Positions 1 through 5,948 of a DNA stretch of 5,948 nt are shown here, in pieces. Under the pieces are notes generated by a model. It had not been told where the DNA came from, did not search any database, and saw only the letters and a list, made by a program, of their open reading frames with translations. This DNA is from an uncultured Halioglobus sp. (lineage in GTDB: Bacteria; Pseudomonadota; Gammaproteobacteria; Pseudomonadales; Halieaceae): NCBI GenBank assembly GCA_905480565.1, contig CAJQQW010000322.1, positions 1 through 5,948 of the forward strand. Direction: 5' to 3'. Numbering within the stretch: the first letter of the stretch is position 1; each line of letters opens with the position of its first letter. A program made the position numbers and the translations under genes.

Positions 1-6
1 GCCAAG

Positions 7-2313
7 ATGAAAACTAACCGAATCGGCGCAACAGCGGCTACAGATGCGTCGGGGCAAGTTTGGGCTGTTGGCTCACAGGGCGCGATTTCCTTAACCCAGA
101 AGAAGGAATTCGCGGCACTGACCAAGACGGAAAAAAAGTCCATCAATATATCGGCTCGAATCAAAGCGAGTAAGGAAGCGGAAACAAACAGGCTAAGGAA
201 GGCCGAAGCGGAGAATAAGCGAGTCGACGCCGAAAAAGCGTTGCAAAAGAAGCAAAAACGGCGCGCAGAGGCCGCACGCAAAAAAGCCGAAGCCGAAGAA
301 AAACAGCGGCGCGCAGAGGCCGCACGCAAAAAAGCCGAGGCCGAGGAAAAACAGCGACTGGCGTCAGAACTGGCGGATATAGACCAACAAGAACAGGAAA
401 ACATACGCCTGGTCCAATCAGATGCACTGGAAAAGCGCTCGACCGCAAAACAGCTGTCCGATGAGCGCCTGCTGGCCATCGGCAAGGGGACGCACACAAA
501 CGCCGCTCAGAGACCTGAATTTACTGTATCGCCCGGGACTATCGGTGCCACACGCAGCGACAACAGTAGCGCGAAAGGAGCGACGCCTCCAGTCAGGGCT
601 CGTCAGACTGGTGAGCCCAATTTTTATAACCTACGCCCCTTCCGGAACACCGACACAGTGAAGAGACGCGCCAGTTCGGCCATCAGAACGAAGAAGCGCA
701 GCGTAACGCTGGGCTCCGCAGCAGCACTTCTGCTTCTCGTGTCTGCTAGTCAATTATTCAGCGTACAAGACAAGGGACTATTGAACGGACCTCATGCCGT
801 TGCCATAGACAGTAATTCAGGCCTGGTGCTGCTCACAGAAGATACCCTGCTCATGCACGACCGCGCCGGGGTCTTTCAGTCCAGCATTACAGCCACAGAC
901 CTTGGCCTTTACTCCCTGCGATCGCCATTGGCATTCGACAACGCTGACGCAATGATCATTATGGGCTCAACCCTGACAGACTCCGGGGAAACGTCACATC
1001 CGTTCCTGGCCCGGTGCGATATGCAGGAACAAAGTTGTGCGCCGCTGCTGAAGAACAACCCCAGTCTAAGGCAGTTCATAATTAATCCGATGGACAACAG
1101 CCTATTGCTGGCGGGCGCGGGACAATTAGTAAAAATCGATCCGCAGGGAAATGTAAGTGCAGAAGCCGAGCTGGCGCTAACGGAGAGCGCAGTGCTGCGA
1201 TTACACGCAGGCTTACTCTTTATTAGCAGCGGCGAAGGCCCCGCTATTAGTGTCTACCGCTACGAAGATAGCGCGTTTGCCAAACAGCTGGATGAAATTC
1301 TGCTCTTCCCGCCCCTCGCGGTCGAATCTGGCCGCAGTGAAGTCGCTAACTTCGTCTGGTCTGCCAACGCGTGGTGGGTTGTACTTCGTAACCCCGATTC
1401 AGGCGACCACGGCGTGTATCGTTTCGATGAGGACTGGGGTTTTCTCGATGAAATCAAGCCCGTTACCCGCGACGTTCCACTGGAACTTGTAAACTGGGGA
1501 GAAAAAACGCTGGTTCACAACGTCCGTGATACTGACATCGCGCGCTTCAACGCAGCGGGCAAGCCCGAAATACCGTTTACCTCGAGCCGACTGACAGAGA
1601 TATTGTCCACACGCAAAGAGCACTCAAAGCTTGCCAGATGGTTATGGCAAGGAGGCGTTATCTTCGCCAGCATACTATTGCTTGTATCCATGGGAGCAGC
1701 ATTTCTTTGTGGATTACGCCAGCAAGTCTACAAATCGCAGCGCGCAAGCGGTGCGGAGCCCGTCGATGAATACGCTCTTGAACTACGCTGGGTAGATCCC
1801 GCCGTCGATCGCGCAAAGGTACTGCGCCAGCGTTCGATCAGCTACTACCTGATTGCCCTTGCCATCGTCATCATCGCTGTGGCGCAAAGTATCGACATCT
1901 GGCATATGTGCGCGCTGTTGCTATTCCTCAGCGGGCCGGGTATTGCACTTTCCTTACTGCAACGTTCGAGCGCAGGCCACATTGGCATTCTTTTCGACCG
2001 CCTGCTTTTGGTTGACCACTCCGACATGTACCATCTTGCGCGCGGTTCAAACATACAGTTTAGGGGGCCATTCCTGGTCATCGATGACGTCATTGTATTC
2101 ACGGGTAGCCGACTACTACCCGCTTTCAATAGAAATCAGGTCACTGAATGGGCTTTGCCTCTGGCAACTGCGGGAATCAAGGTCGACAGCGCTACGATTG
2201 TAGTTAAACTACTCCAGGCCCGTCATCCTGTCGCGCTTGCCATGTGCTCGCTAATGGGCGGCTCGCTGTCAGCCCTGCTGGTCTTGGGGCTGCGGACAAT
2301 ATTCCAGCCATAA
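7..2313 (+). CDS. Multi-domain membrane protein of unknown function: coiled coil, beta-propeller-like domain, five TM segments
   Basis: I do not recognise a named family. Seen in the 768 residues: a charged Ala/Lys/Glu/Arg-rich coiled coil at about 36-160 with a 16-residue tandem repeat (85-116); a polar, probably disordered linker (160-232); a first membrane segment at about 234-251 preceded by a basic cluster (KRRASSAIRTKKR); a beta-rich region at about 258-530 with NHL/propeller-like strands such as GPHAVAIDSNSGLVLLTEDT; then hydrophobic segments at about 548-569, 612-628, 631-651 and 742-763. The positive-inside rule suggests the coiled coil is cytoplasmic, the propeller-like part periplasmic, and the 652-741 module cytoplasmic. 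The only cysteines in the periplasmic part are C337 and C344, a possible disulfide. The ATG at 7 has just six bases before it, which are in frame and without a stop, so the gene may begin upstream. It is followed by 104 bases and then lutA, probably a separate transcript. An envelope sensor or scaffold role would be inference only. Confidence 0.8.
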   Translation: MKTNRIGATAATDASGQVWAVGSQGAISLTQKKEFAALTKTEKKSINISARIKASKEAETNRLRKAEAENKRVDAEKALQKKQKRRAEAARKKAEAEEKQRRAEAARKKAEAEEKQRLASELADIDQQEQENIRLVQSDALEKRSTAKQLSDERLLAIGKGTHTNAAQRPEFTVSPGTIGATRSDNSSAKGATPPVRARQTGEPNFYNLRPFRNTDTVKRRASSAIRTKKRSVTLGSAAALLLLVSASQLFSVQDKGLLNGPHAVAIDSNSGLVLLTEDTLLMHDRAGVFQSSITATDLGLYSLRSPLAFDNADAMIIMGSTLTDSGETSHPFLARCDMQEQSCAPLLKNNPSLRQFIINPMDNSLLLAGAGQLVKIDPQGNVSAEAELALTESAVLRLHAGLLFISSGEGPAISVYRYEDSAFAKQLDEILLFPPLAVESGRSEVANFVWSANAWWVVLRNPDSGDHGVYRFDEDWGFLDEIKPVTRDVPLELVNWGEKTLVHNVRDTDIARFNAAGKPEIPFTSSRLTEILSTRKEHSKLARWLWQGGVIFASILLLVSMGAAFLCGLRQQVYKSQRASGAEPVDEYALELRWVDPAVDRAKVLRQRSISYYLIALAIVIIAVAQSIDIWHMCALLLFLSGPGIALSLLQRSSAGHIGILFDRLLLVDHSDMYHLARGSNIQFRGPFLVIDDVIVFTGSRLLPAFNRNQVTEWALPLATAGIKVDSATIVVKLLQARHPVALAMCSLMGGSLSALLVLGLRTIFQP
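259..354 (+). repeat. Two-copy 48-bp tandem repeat inside the coiled-coil coding region
   Basis: Units 259-306 and 307-354 are directly adjacent and differ at only two bases (A to G in two Glu codons), so each encodes the same 16 residues, RRAEAARKKAEAEEKQ. The length is a multiple of three and keeps the frame. Both differences are silent. The near identity at DNA level points to a recent in-frame duplication in the coiled coil. A looser, diverged relative of the unit (RLRKAEAENKRVDAEKALQKKQ) lies just upstream. Confidence 0.95.
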
Positions 2314-2327
2314 GCTGACTGCGCGGG

Positions 2328-2357
2328 GCGACAGTCGACGGTGCTATTGGATATACT
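2328..2357 (+). promoter_or_regulatory. Possible sigma70-type promoter for lutABC
   Basis: TATACT at 2352-2357 matches five of six bases of the -10 consensus. GCGACA at 2328-2333, 18 bases upstream, matches four of six of the -35 consensus. It lies in the only sizeable gap before lutA, about 60 bases before the start codon, with the inverted repeat at 2379-2394 downstream of it. The -35 element is weak, so this rests mainly on the -10 and on position. Confidence 0.35.
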
Positions 2358-2378
2358 ACAGATCACTAAACGGCAATA

Positions 2379-2394
2379 TTCGCGACATCGCGAA
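2379..2394. promoter_or_regulatory. Perfect inverted repeat, candidate operator of the lut operon
   Basis: TTCGCGA-CA-TCGCGAA is a perfect 7-bp inverted repeat with a 2-base centre. It sits 22 bases after the candidate -10 and 24 bases before the lutA start, a position where a bound repressor would block transcription. lut/lld operons in other bacteria are often controlled by GntR-family repressors (LldR/LutR) that bind short palindromes, but this sequence is not a clear match to a site I can name. It has no following T-run, so it does not look like a terminator. Confidence 0.45.
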
Positions 2395-2417
2395 ATACAG
2401 CAGGGATTGCGGTCTGT

Positions 2418-3209
2418 ATGAGTAAGCAGCAACAAAAACAGGTTCCGCCAACCCCAAACAGGCGTGTGACCCTGTTCGTCACATGCCTCGCCGACCTTTT
2501 CCGGCCATCGGTCGCCTTTGCCTGTCTCGACCTGCTTGAGGAAGCGGGTTGCGAGGTCGTTGTCCCGACCGATCAAACCTGCTGCGGACAACCCGCGTAT
2601 AACAGTGGCGATCGTGAGGCAGCAATCCCACTGGCGCAGCAGGTAGTGTCTCTGTTGGAGCCGGCCGACTATGTGGTTATTCCCTCCGGCTCCTGTGCCG
2701 GTATGATCGCGCATCACTACCCCAGCCTGCTAACCGGCGAATGGCGCGAGCGAGCGCTCGAAGTGAGCGCCAAAACCTACGAGCTCACCGTTTTTCTGCA
2801 GGATATTGTTGGAATACCACCTCGGAGCCCTATCAAGGCGGCGCGAACTTCTGTTACCTACCATGATGGTTGTGCCGGTCTGCGAGAGCTTGGAATACAA
2901 AATCAACCACGCCAGCTTTTGAAAAACTTATGCGGCGTGGAGGTCGATGAGCTGAAACAGAGTGAAGTCTGTTGCGGCTTCGGTGGCACGTTCTGCGCAA
3001 AGATGCCGGAGATCTCCGCCAAAATGGTGGATGACAAGCTTGAAAACGCCTTGGCTACAGGCGCCACTGTGCTGACTGGCGGTGACCTTGGATGCCTGAT
3101 GAATATTGCTGGCAGAGCGCGCCGACAAGGCAAGGAACTAGAGGTCAGGCATGTCGCAGAGCTGCTGGCCGATCAGCGAGACATTCCGGCCATTGGCGAG
3201 GGTCAGTAA
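2418..3209 (+). CDS. lutA: L-lactate oxidation complex, CCG-domain iron-sulfur subunit LutA/LldE (YkgE family)
   Basis: Subunit of the LutABC (LldEFG) complex that oxidises L-lactate to pyruvate without a flavin lactate dehydrogenase, probably at the cytoplasmic face of the membrane. The 263 residues hold two cysteine-rich CCG domains. The first has C23, C55-C56-G57 (context TCCGQPAYNSG) and C93 (PSGSC); the second has C152 (YHDGC), C185-C186-G187 (VCCGFGGTF) and C226 (GGDLGC). These motifs are characteristic of LutA/YkgE and of heterodisulfide reductase-type CCG proteins. E. coli YkgE is about 240 residues; the extra length is mostly an N-terminal tail (MSKQQQKQVPPTPNRR) before the usual VTLFVTCLAD start of the fold. 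The ATG at 2418 has AGGGA at 2402-2406, a long 11-base spacing. A GTG at 2466 (V17) would give the more usual N-terminus, so the start is not certain. It is the first gene of the operon, three bases before lutB. Confidence 0.93.
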   Translation: MSKQQQKQVPPTPNRRVTLFVTCLADLFRPSVAFACLDLLEEAGCEVVVPTDQTCCGQPAYNSGDREAAIPLAQQVVSLLEPADYVVIPSGSCAGMIAHHYPSLLTGEWRERALEVSAKTYELTVFLQDIVGIPPRSPIKAARTSVTYHDGCAGLRELGIQNQPRQLLKNLCGVEVDELKQSEVCCGFGGTFCAKMPEISAKMVDDKLENALATGATVLTGGDLGCLMNIAGRARRQGKELEVRHVAELLADQRDIPAIGEGQ

Positions 3210-3212
3210 GCA

Positions 3213-4637
3213 ATGGAGATTAGCAGCGACACGTTCCTCGATAATGCATCTGCTGCGCTCAGAGACACCGACAAGGCAAAGCGCAGAGATTTTATCGCTA
3301 TCGCTACGCCTCAAATACGCAAAGCGGCCATCGATGAGTTCGAAGGATTTGATGCATTGCGCAAGCATGTCAAGCGCATACGCCAGCATTCACTAAACAA
3401 CCTCGCGCACTACCTTGAAAAGTTTGAACAGGAAGCGGTTCAGAACGGTAATCGTGTGCATTTCGCCCGCGATGGCGCGCAACTCAACGATATTGTGCTC
3501 GATATTTGCCAGCAGCACGGGGCAAAAAAGGTAATCAAGGGGAAATCCATGATTACCGAGGAAACAGGACTAAATGATTTCCTTAAGCGGGGTAATCTCG
3601 ACGTCGTAGAAACAGACTTGGGCGAATACATCATTCAACTGGCAGGAGAAGCTCCAAGTCACATCGTTGGGCCCGCGTTGCACAAATCTGCGGATGAAAT
3701 TGGCGAACTGTTTCTAAAAAATCACAAACTTGGGGACAGGGAATTCCAAGAAACCGAGAATCTGGTTGATGAAGCCAGAGGCGTTTTAAGAGAGCATTTT
3801 CTGAAGGGCGATGTCGGTATCATTGGCTCCAATGCGCTGATCGCCGAGAACGGCTATTCCATGCTGGTTACCAACGAGGGCAATGGTGATCTTTGCGCCA
3901 ACCTGCCCGACGTACTGGTTATCTGTACGTCTATCGACCGCGTATTGCCGCGTGCAGAGGATGCTACCGCCATGCTGCGTCTGCTAGTTCGCTCCGCAAC
4001 AGGGCAACCACAAACCTGTTATACCAGCTTTTACTCTGGCCCACGACGAGACACCGATATTGACGGACCTGTCGAAACGCATTTTGTCCTGCTGGATAAT
4101 CGGCGCAGCGATATTCTTACCAGCGACTACCGTGAGATGCTCGAATGTATCCGCTGCGGCGCCTGTCTCAATCATTGCCCAATTTATGCCAGTGTTGGAG
4201 GTCACGCCTACGGGTCTGTCTACCAAGGGCCCATGGGCTCAGTGCTCACGCCTCTTTTAACCTCGCTGGAGGAGAGCAGCGCCCTGCCCAATGCCTGCAC
4301 CACCTGTGGCCGGTGCGCCGAGGTCTGTCCCGCGGACATACCCCTGCCCGACCTCCTGCGGAATCTGCGACAAGAGGAAAACGATAAAAAATTAACATCA
4401 AGCCGTTGGCGCTCTGGATTAAAGCTGCACAGTTGGCTTGCACGGCATCCAAGACTCTATCAATGGGTTACCGGGATAGTAATACCAGCAATGCATATTA
4501 TCGGTGGCTCGCGCGGCCGTTTATCTCGCCTACCGATGGCTTCAGGCTGGACCAGCCAGCGAGACTTCCCAGCACCCGAATCACGGACATTCATGCAGCA
4601 GTACAAAGCGAGACTGAGAAAAAATCATGAGCAATAG
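3213..4637 (+). CDS. lutB: L-lactate oxidation complex, ferredoxin/LUD-domain subunit LutB/LldF (YkgF family)
   Basis: Central iron-sulfur subunit of the lactate oxidation complex, expected to pass electrons from lactate toward the respiratory chain. At 474 residues it matches E. coli YkgF (about 475). Residues about 60-295 form the LUD domain (VIKGKSMITEETGLN, then GDVGIIGSNALIAENGYSML and VTNEGNGDL). Two [4Fe-4S] ferredoxin motifs follow: C312-x2-C315-x2-C318-x3-C322-P and C362-x2-C365-x2-C368-x3-C372-P. All eight cluster cysteines are present. The C-terminal part (about 390-474) is the usual LutB tail, with a hydrophobic stretch (WVTGIVIPAMHIIGG) that may help membrane contact and the RDFPAP signature near the end. 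GAGGG at 3198-3202, inside the end of lutA, is a good ribosome binding site ten bases before the ATG. The stop overlaps the start of lutC by 11 bases, which suggests translational coupling. Confidence 0.96.
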   Translation: MEISSDTFLDNASAALRDTDKAKRRDFIAIATPQIRKAAIDEFEGFDALRKHVKRIRQHSLNNLAHYLEKFEQEAVQNGNRVHFARDGAQLNDIVLDICQQHGAKKVIKGKSMITEETGLNDFLKRGNLDVVETDLGEYIIQLAGEAPSHIVGPALHKSADEIGELFLKNHKLGDREFQETENLVDEARGVLREHFLKGDVGIIGSNALIAENGYSMLVTNEGNGDLCANLPDVLVICTSIDRVLPRAEDATAMLRLLVRSATGQPQTCYTSFYSGPRRDTDIDGPVETHFVLLDNRRSDILTSDYREMLECIRCGACLNHCPIYASVGGHAYGSVYQGPMGSVLTPLLTSLEESSALPNACTTCGRCAEVCPADIPLPDLLRNLRQEENDKKLTSSRWRSGLKLHSWLARHPRLYQWVTGIVIPAMHIIGGSRGRLSRLPMASGWTSQRDFPAPESRTFMQQYKARLRKNHEQ

Positions 4638-5328
4638 TTCTCGCGCAGAACTGCTTGATAAATTGCGCGATACGGCATCGGGGCAGAGCGCAGGAAGAAT
4701 CGAGTTAGAACGCAATGCTATGGGCAGCGGCAATGCGCCCTTTGTTTCCGCTAATAATCTCAGCCTGACTTATCTGCAAAATGTTCTTGCAAACCGGGGC
4801 AGCATCACTTGTGTTGCGAACCGCAATGAAGCCGTCCAGGCCGTTGGAAACTACCTGTACGGACACTTCCGCAGCCATCGACTGGTGGCGGGAAACGATC
4901 CGCGGCTTGCGGCAATGCCATGGCGCGATGCCGGGGTATTACCCCGCTTCGGCAGCCTGGAGGAAGGTGAGCCGGCGGCACTGAGCTACGCCAAGCTGGG
5001 CATTGTTGAAACGGGCGCAGTTGTCACCTACACAGGCAAAGGTAATCCCTGCGCAAATCACTTATTGCCAGAGCACCACCTCGTCCTGGTGGACGTCAAT
5101 GATCTCGTTCTTAACCTCGAACAAGCCTGGGAAAAGATTAACGGCGACCTTGGCAAGGATGGGCGCCCACGGGGAATCAACATGATCGCAGGCCCATCCA
5201 GCACGGCGGATATTGAGGGTCAAGTGGTGTATGGCGCCCACGGCCCGCGCCGGTGGCACGTAATCCTTTTGGGCGAGGTGCCCGAAGAAACCCGGGAACT
5301 GGCCAAAAACAACGCCCCAACGGACTGA
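4627..5328 (+). CDS. lutC: L-lactate oxidation complex, LUD-domain subunit LutC/LldG (YkgG family)
   Basis: Third subunit of the lactate oxidation complex, needed for lactate growth in organisms where the operon has been studied; its own chemistry is poorly defined. The 233 residues match E. coli YkgG in length (about 231) and form a single LUD domain. Recognisable motifs are LGIVETGAVV (about 124-133), LLPEHHLVLVD (146-156), GPSSTADIEG (189-198) and GAHGPRRWHVILLG (203-216). No cysteine cluster is present (only C62 and C142), as expected for this subunit. The start lies within the last codons of lutB (ATGAGCAATAG holds both the lutC start and the lutB stop). There is no strong ribosome binding site just upstream, only weakly purine-rich sequence (GAGACTGAGAAAAAA), so translation is probably coupled to lutB. 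It is the last gene of the operon and ends 23 bases from the convergent SYLF gene. Confidence 0.95.
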   Translation: MSNSSRAELLDKLRDTASGQSAGRIELERNAMGSGNAPFVSANNLSLTYLQNVLANRGSITCVANRNEAVQAVGNYLYGHFRSHRLVAGNDPRLAAMPWRDAGVLPRFGSLEEGEPAALSYAKLGIVETGAVVTYTGKGNPCANHLLPEHHLVLVDVNDLVLNLEQAWEKINGDLGKDGRPRGINMIAGPSSTADIEGQVVYGAHGPRRWHVILLGEVPEETRELAKNNAPTD

Positions 5329-5351
5329 GAAGTAACTCGTCGAGCCGCGCT

Positions 5352-5927
5352 CTACGGCAGCGAAGTATAGGTGAATTTTTGTCCGCCCAGAGCAGCTTCG
5401 AACATCAGCCCCCCCGTTGCAACAGTGAAGATTGCCATGCCTTTGCGATACCCTGCTGACGTTGTAGCCGCATCGTTTCGACCACCGCTAATACCTGCCG
5501 CAGCGCCACCGCCGGTATTTGCCTCGGCGGAAACTCCAGCGGTAATTGCAACGGCTGTCGCCTGGGCGCTGAATTCAAAATTTCCGGAAGTAAACGACTT
5601 GAACGCTTGTTCATTTTCGAAAAAAATAATCTGGCTGTATGCCTGACCTCCCAGCTGCGCGCCCAACGTGAGCTGCGTCACCGTAGAGTTTCCAACATGT
5701 TTGTCCGCGACAAATACCTTACCCTCACCGTAGGCACCCCCTACAACAAAACCGGCCTTACCCACTGTGGGATATATCGCAAACCCGTATGCGGTCTTGA
5801 AGTATTCGCCACTCTGCCCTGCGTTCTTGAACACATTGATAGCATCAGCATAGCTATTGGCCCAGGCGGCAGACGTAAAGGCGAACAGCACAAAACTGGC
5901 GAACAGAACTTTTACTTGAGTATACAT
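5352..5927 (-). CDS. Secreted SYLF-domain (YSC84/DUF500) lipid-binding protein
   Basis: A 191-residue protein with a clear Sec signal peptide: MYTQVK, a hydrophobic core (VLFASFVLFAFTSAAWA), and predicted cleavage after AWA at residue 23. There is no lipobox cysteine, and no cysteine in the whole protein, so it is probably soluble or peripherally bound in the periplasm rather than a lipoprotein. The mature part is a SYLF domain: AYGFAIYPTVGKAGFVVGGA (47-66), GEGKVFV, then VTQLTLGAQLGGQAYSQIIFF (83-103), ENEQAFKSF, and a Gly/Ala-rich stretch (about 128-150) before the closing strands GMAIFTVATGGLMFEAALGGQKF (163-185). SYLF domains of yeast Ysc84 and human SH3YL1 bind phosphoinositides; the bacterial role is unsettled. 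The start is supported by AGAGG at 5937-5941, nine bases upstream on the minus strand. The promoter is beyond the window. It is convergent with lutC, so not in that operon. Confidence 0.92.
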   Translation of the reverse strand: MYTQVKVLFASFVLFAFTSAAWANSYADAINVFKNAGQSGEYFKTAYGFAIYPTVGKAGFVVGGAYGEGKVFVADKHVGNSTVTQLTLGAQLGGQAYSQIIFFENEQAFKSFTSGNFEFSAQATAVAITAGVSAEANTGGGAAAGISGGRNDAATTSAGYRKGMAIFTVATGGLMFEAALGGQKFTYTSLP

Positions 5928-5948
5928 CGGTTAACACCTCTCATCGGG

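Noticed and set aside
161..499. Open frame of 112 codons on the minus strand with an internal repeat (RLFCVRPLRA)
   Set aside because: The repeat is just the reverse reading of the 48-bp coiled-coil repeat, and low stop density comes from the Ala/Lys/Glu-rich codons on the plus strand.
2317..2336. Possible terminator stem GACTG...CAGTC after the membrane-protein gene
   Set aside because: Only 5 bp of stem with a 10-base loop, and no T-run after it; too weak to call.
2223..2717. Open frame of 164 codons on the minus strand across the lutA upstream gap
   Set aside because: It overlaps the end of the membrane-protein gene, the promoter region and the first 300 bases of lutA on the opposite strand. 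Its product has no recognisable motif, and the plus-strand genes are strongly supported by their motifs.
5342..5352. Small hairpin GAGC-CGC-GCTC between lutC and the SYLF gene
   Set aside because: A four-base stem with no T-run on either strand does not support an intrinsic terminator.
5371..5646. Plus-strand open frame of 91 codons opposite the SYLF gene
   Set aside because: It is antisense to the SYLF core and rich in Ala and Pro, as expected from reading the Gly/Ala codons in reverse; the minus-strand protein has a signal peptide, family motifs and a good ribosome binding site.

Overview
The window reads as chromosomal DNA of a Gram-negative bacterium, probably a gammaproteobacterium. The evidence is moderate GC, an Sec signal peptide of proteobacterial type, and a lactate-utilisation operon whose protein lengths match the E. 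coli YkgEFG set. No species call is possible from the sequence alone. There are no RNA genes, insertion sequences, CRISPR arrays or phage features.

Layout: (1) 7-2313 (+) encodes a large protein of unknown function. It has a charged Ala/Lys/Glu/Arg coiled coil, a transmembrane anchor, a probable beta-propeller-like extracytoplasmic domain, four further membrane segments and a small beta-rich cytoplasmic module. Its true start may lie before the window. (2) 2314-2417 is a 104-base gap with a possible promoter and a perfect 7-bp inverted repeat, 16 bp overall, that looks like an operator. (3) 2418-5328 (+) is a tightly packed lutA-lutB-lutC (lldEFG/ykgEFG) operon: 3 bases between lutA and lutB, and an 11-base overlap between lutB and lutC. 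(4) 5352-5927 (-) encodes a secreted SYLF/YSC84-domain protein, convergent with lutC, with only 23 bases between the stops.

Function: LutA (CCG-domain iron-sulfur subunit), LutB (two [4Fe-4S] sites plus a LUD domain) and LutC (LUD domain) are together expected to form the flavin-independent L-lactate oxidation complex that feeds electrons from lactate into respiration while making pyruvate. No lactate permease, D-lactate dehydrogenase or GntR-type regulator is in the window. The large membrane protein and the SYLF protein have no evident link to lactate metabolism. The large membrane protein is the least explained and most novel-looking part of the window.
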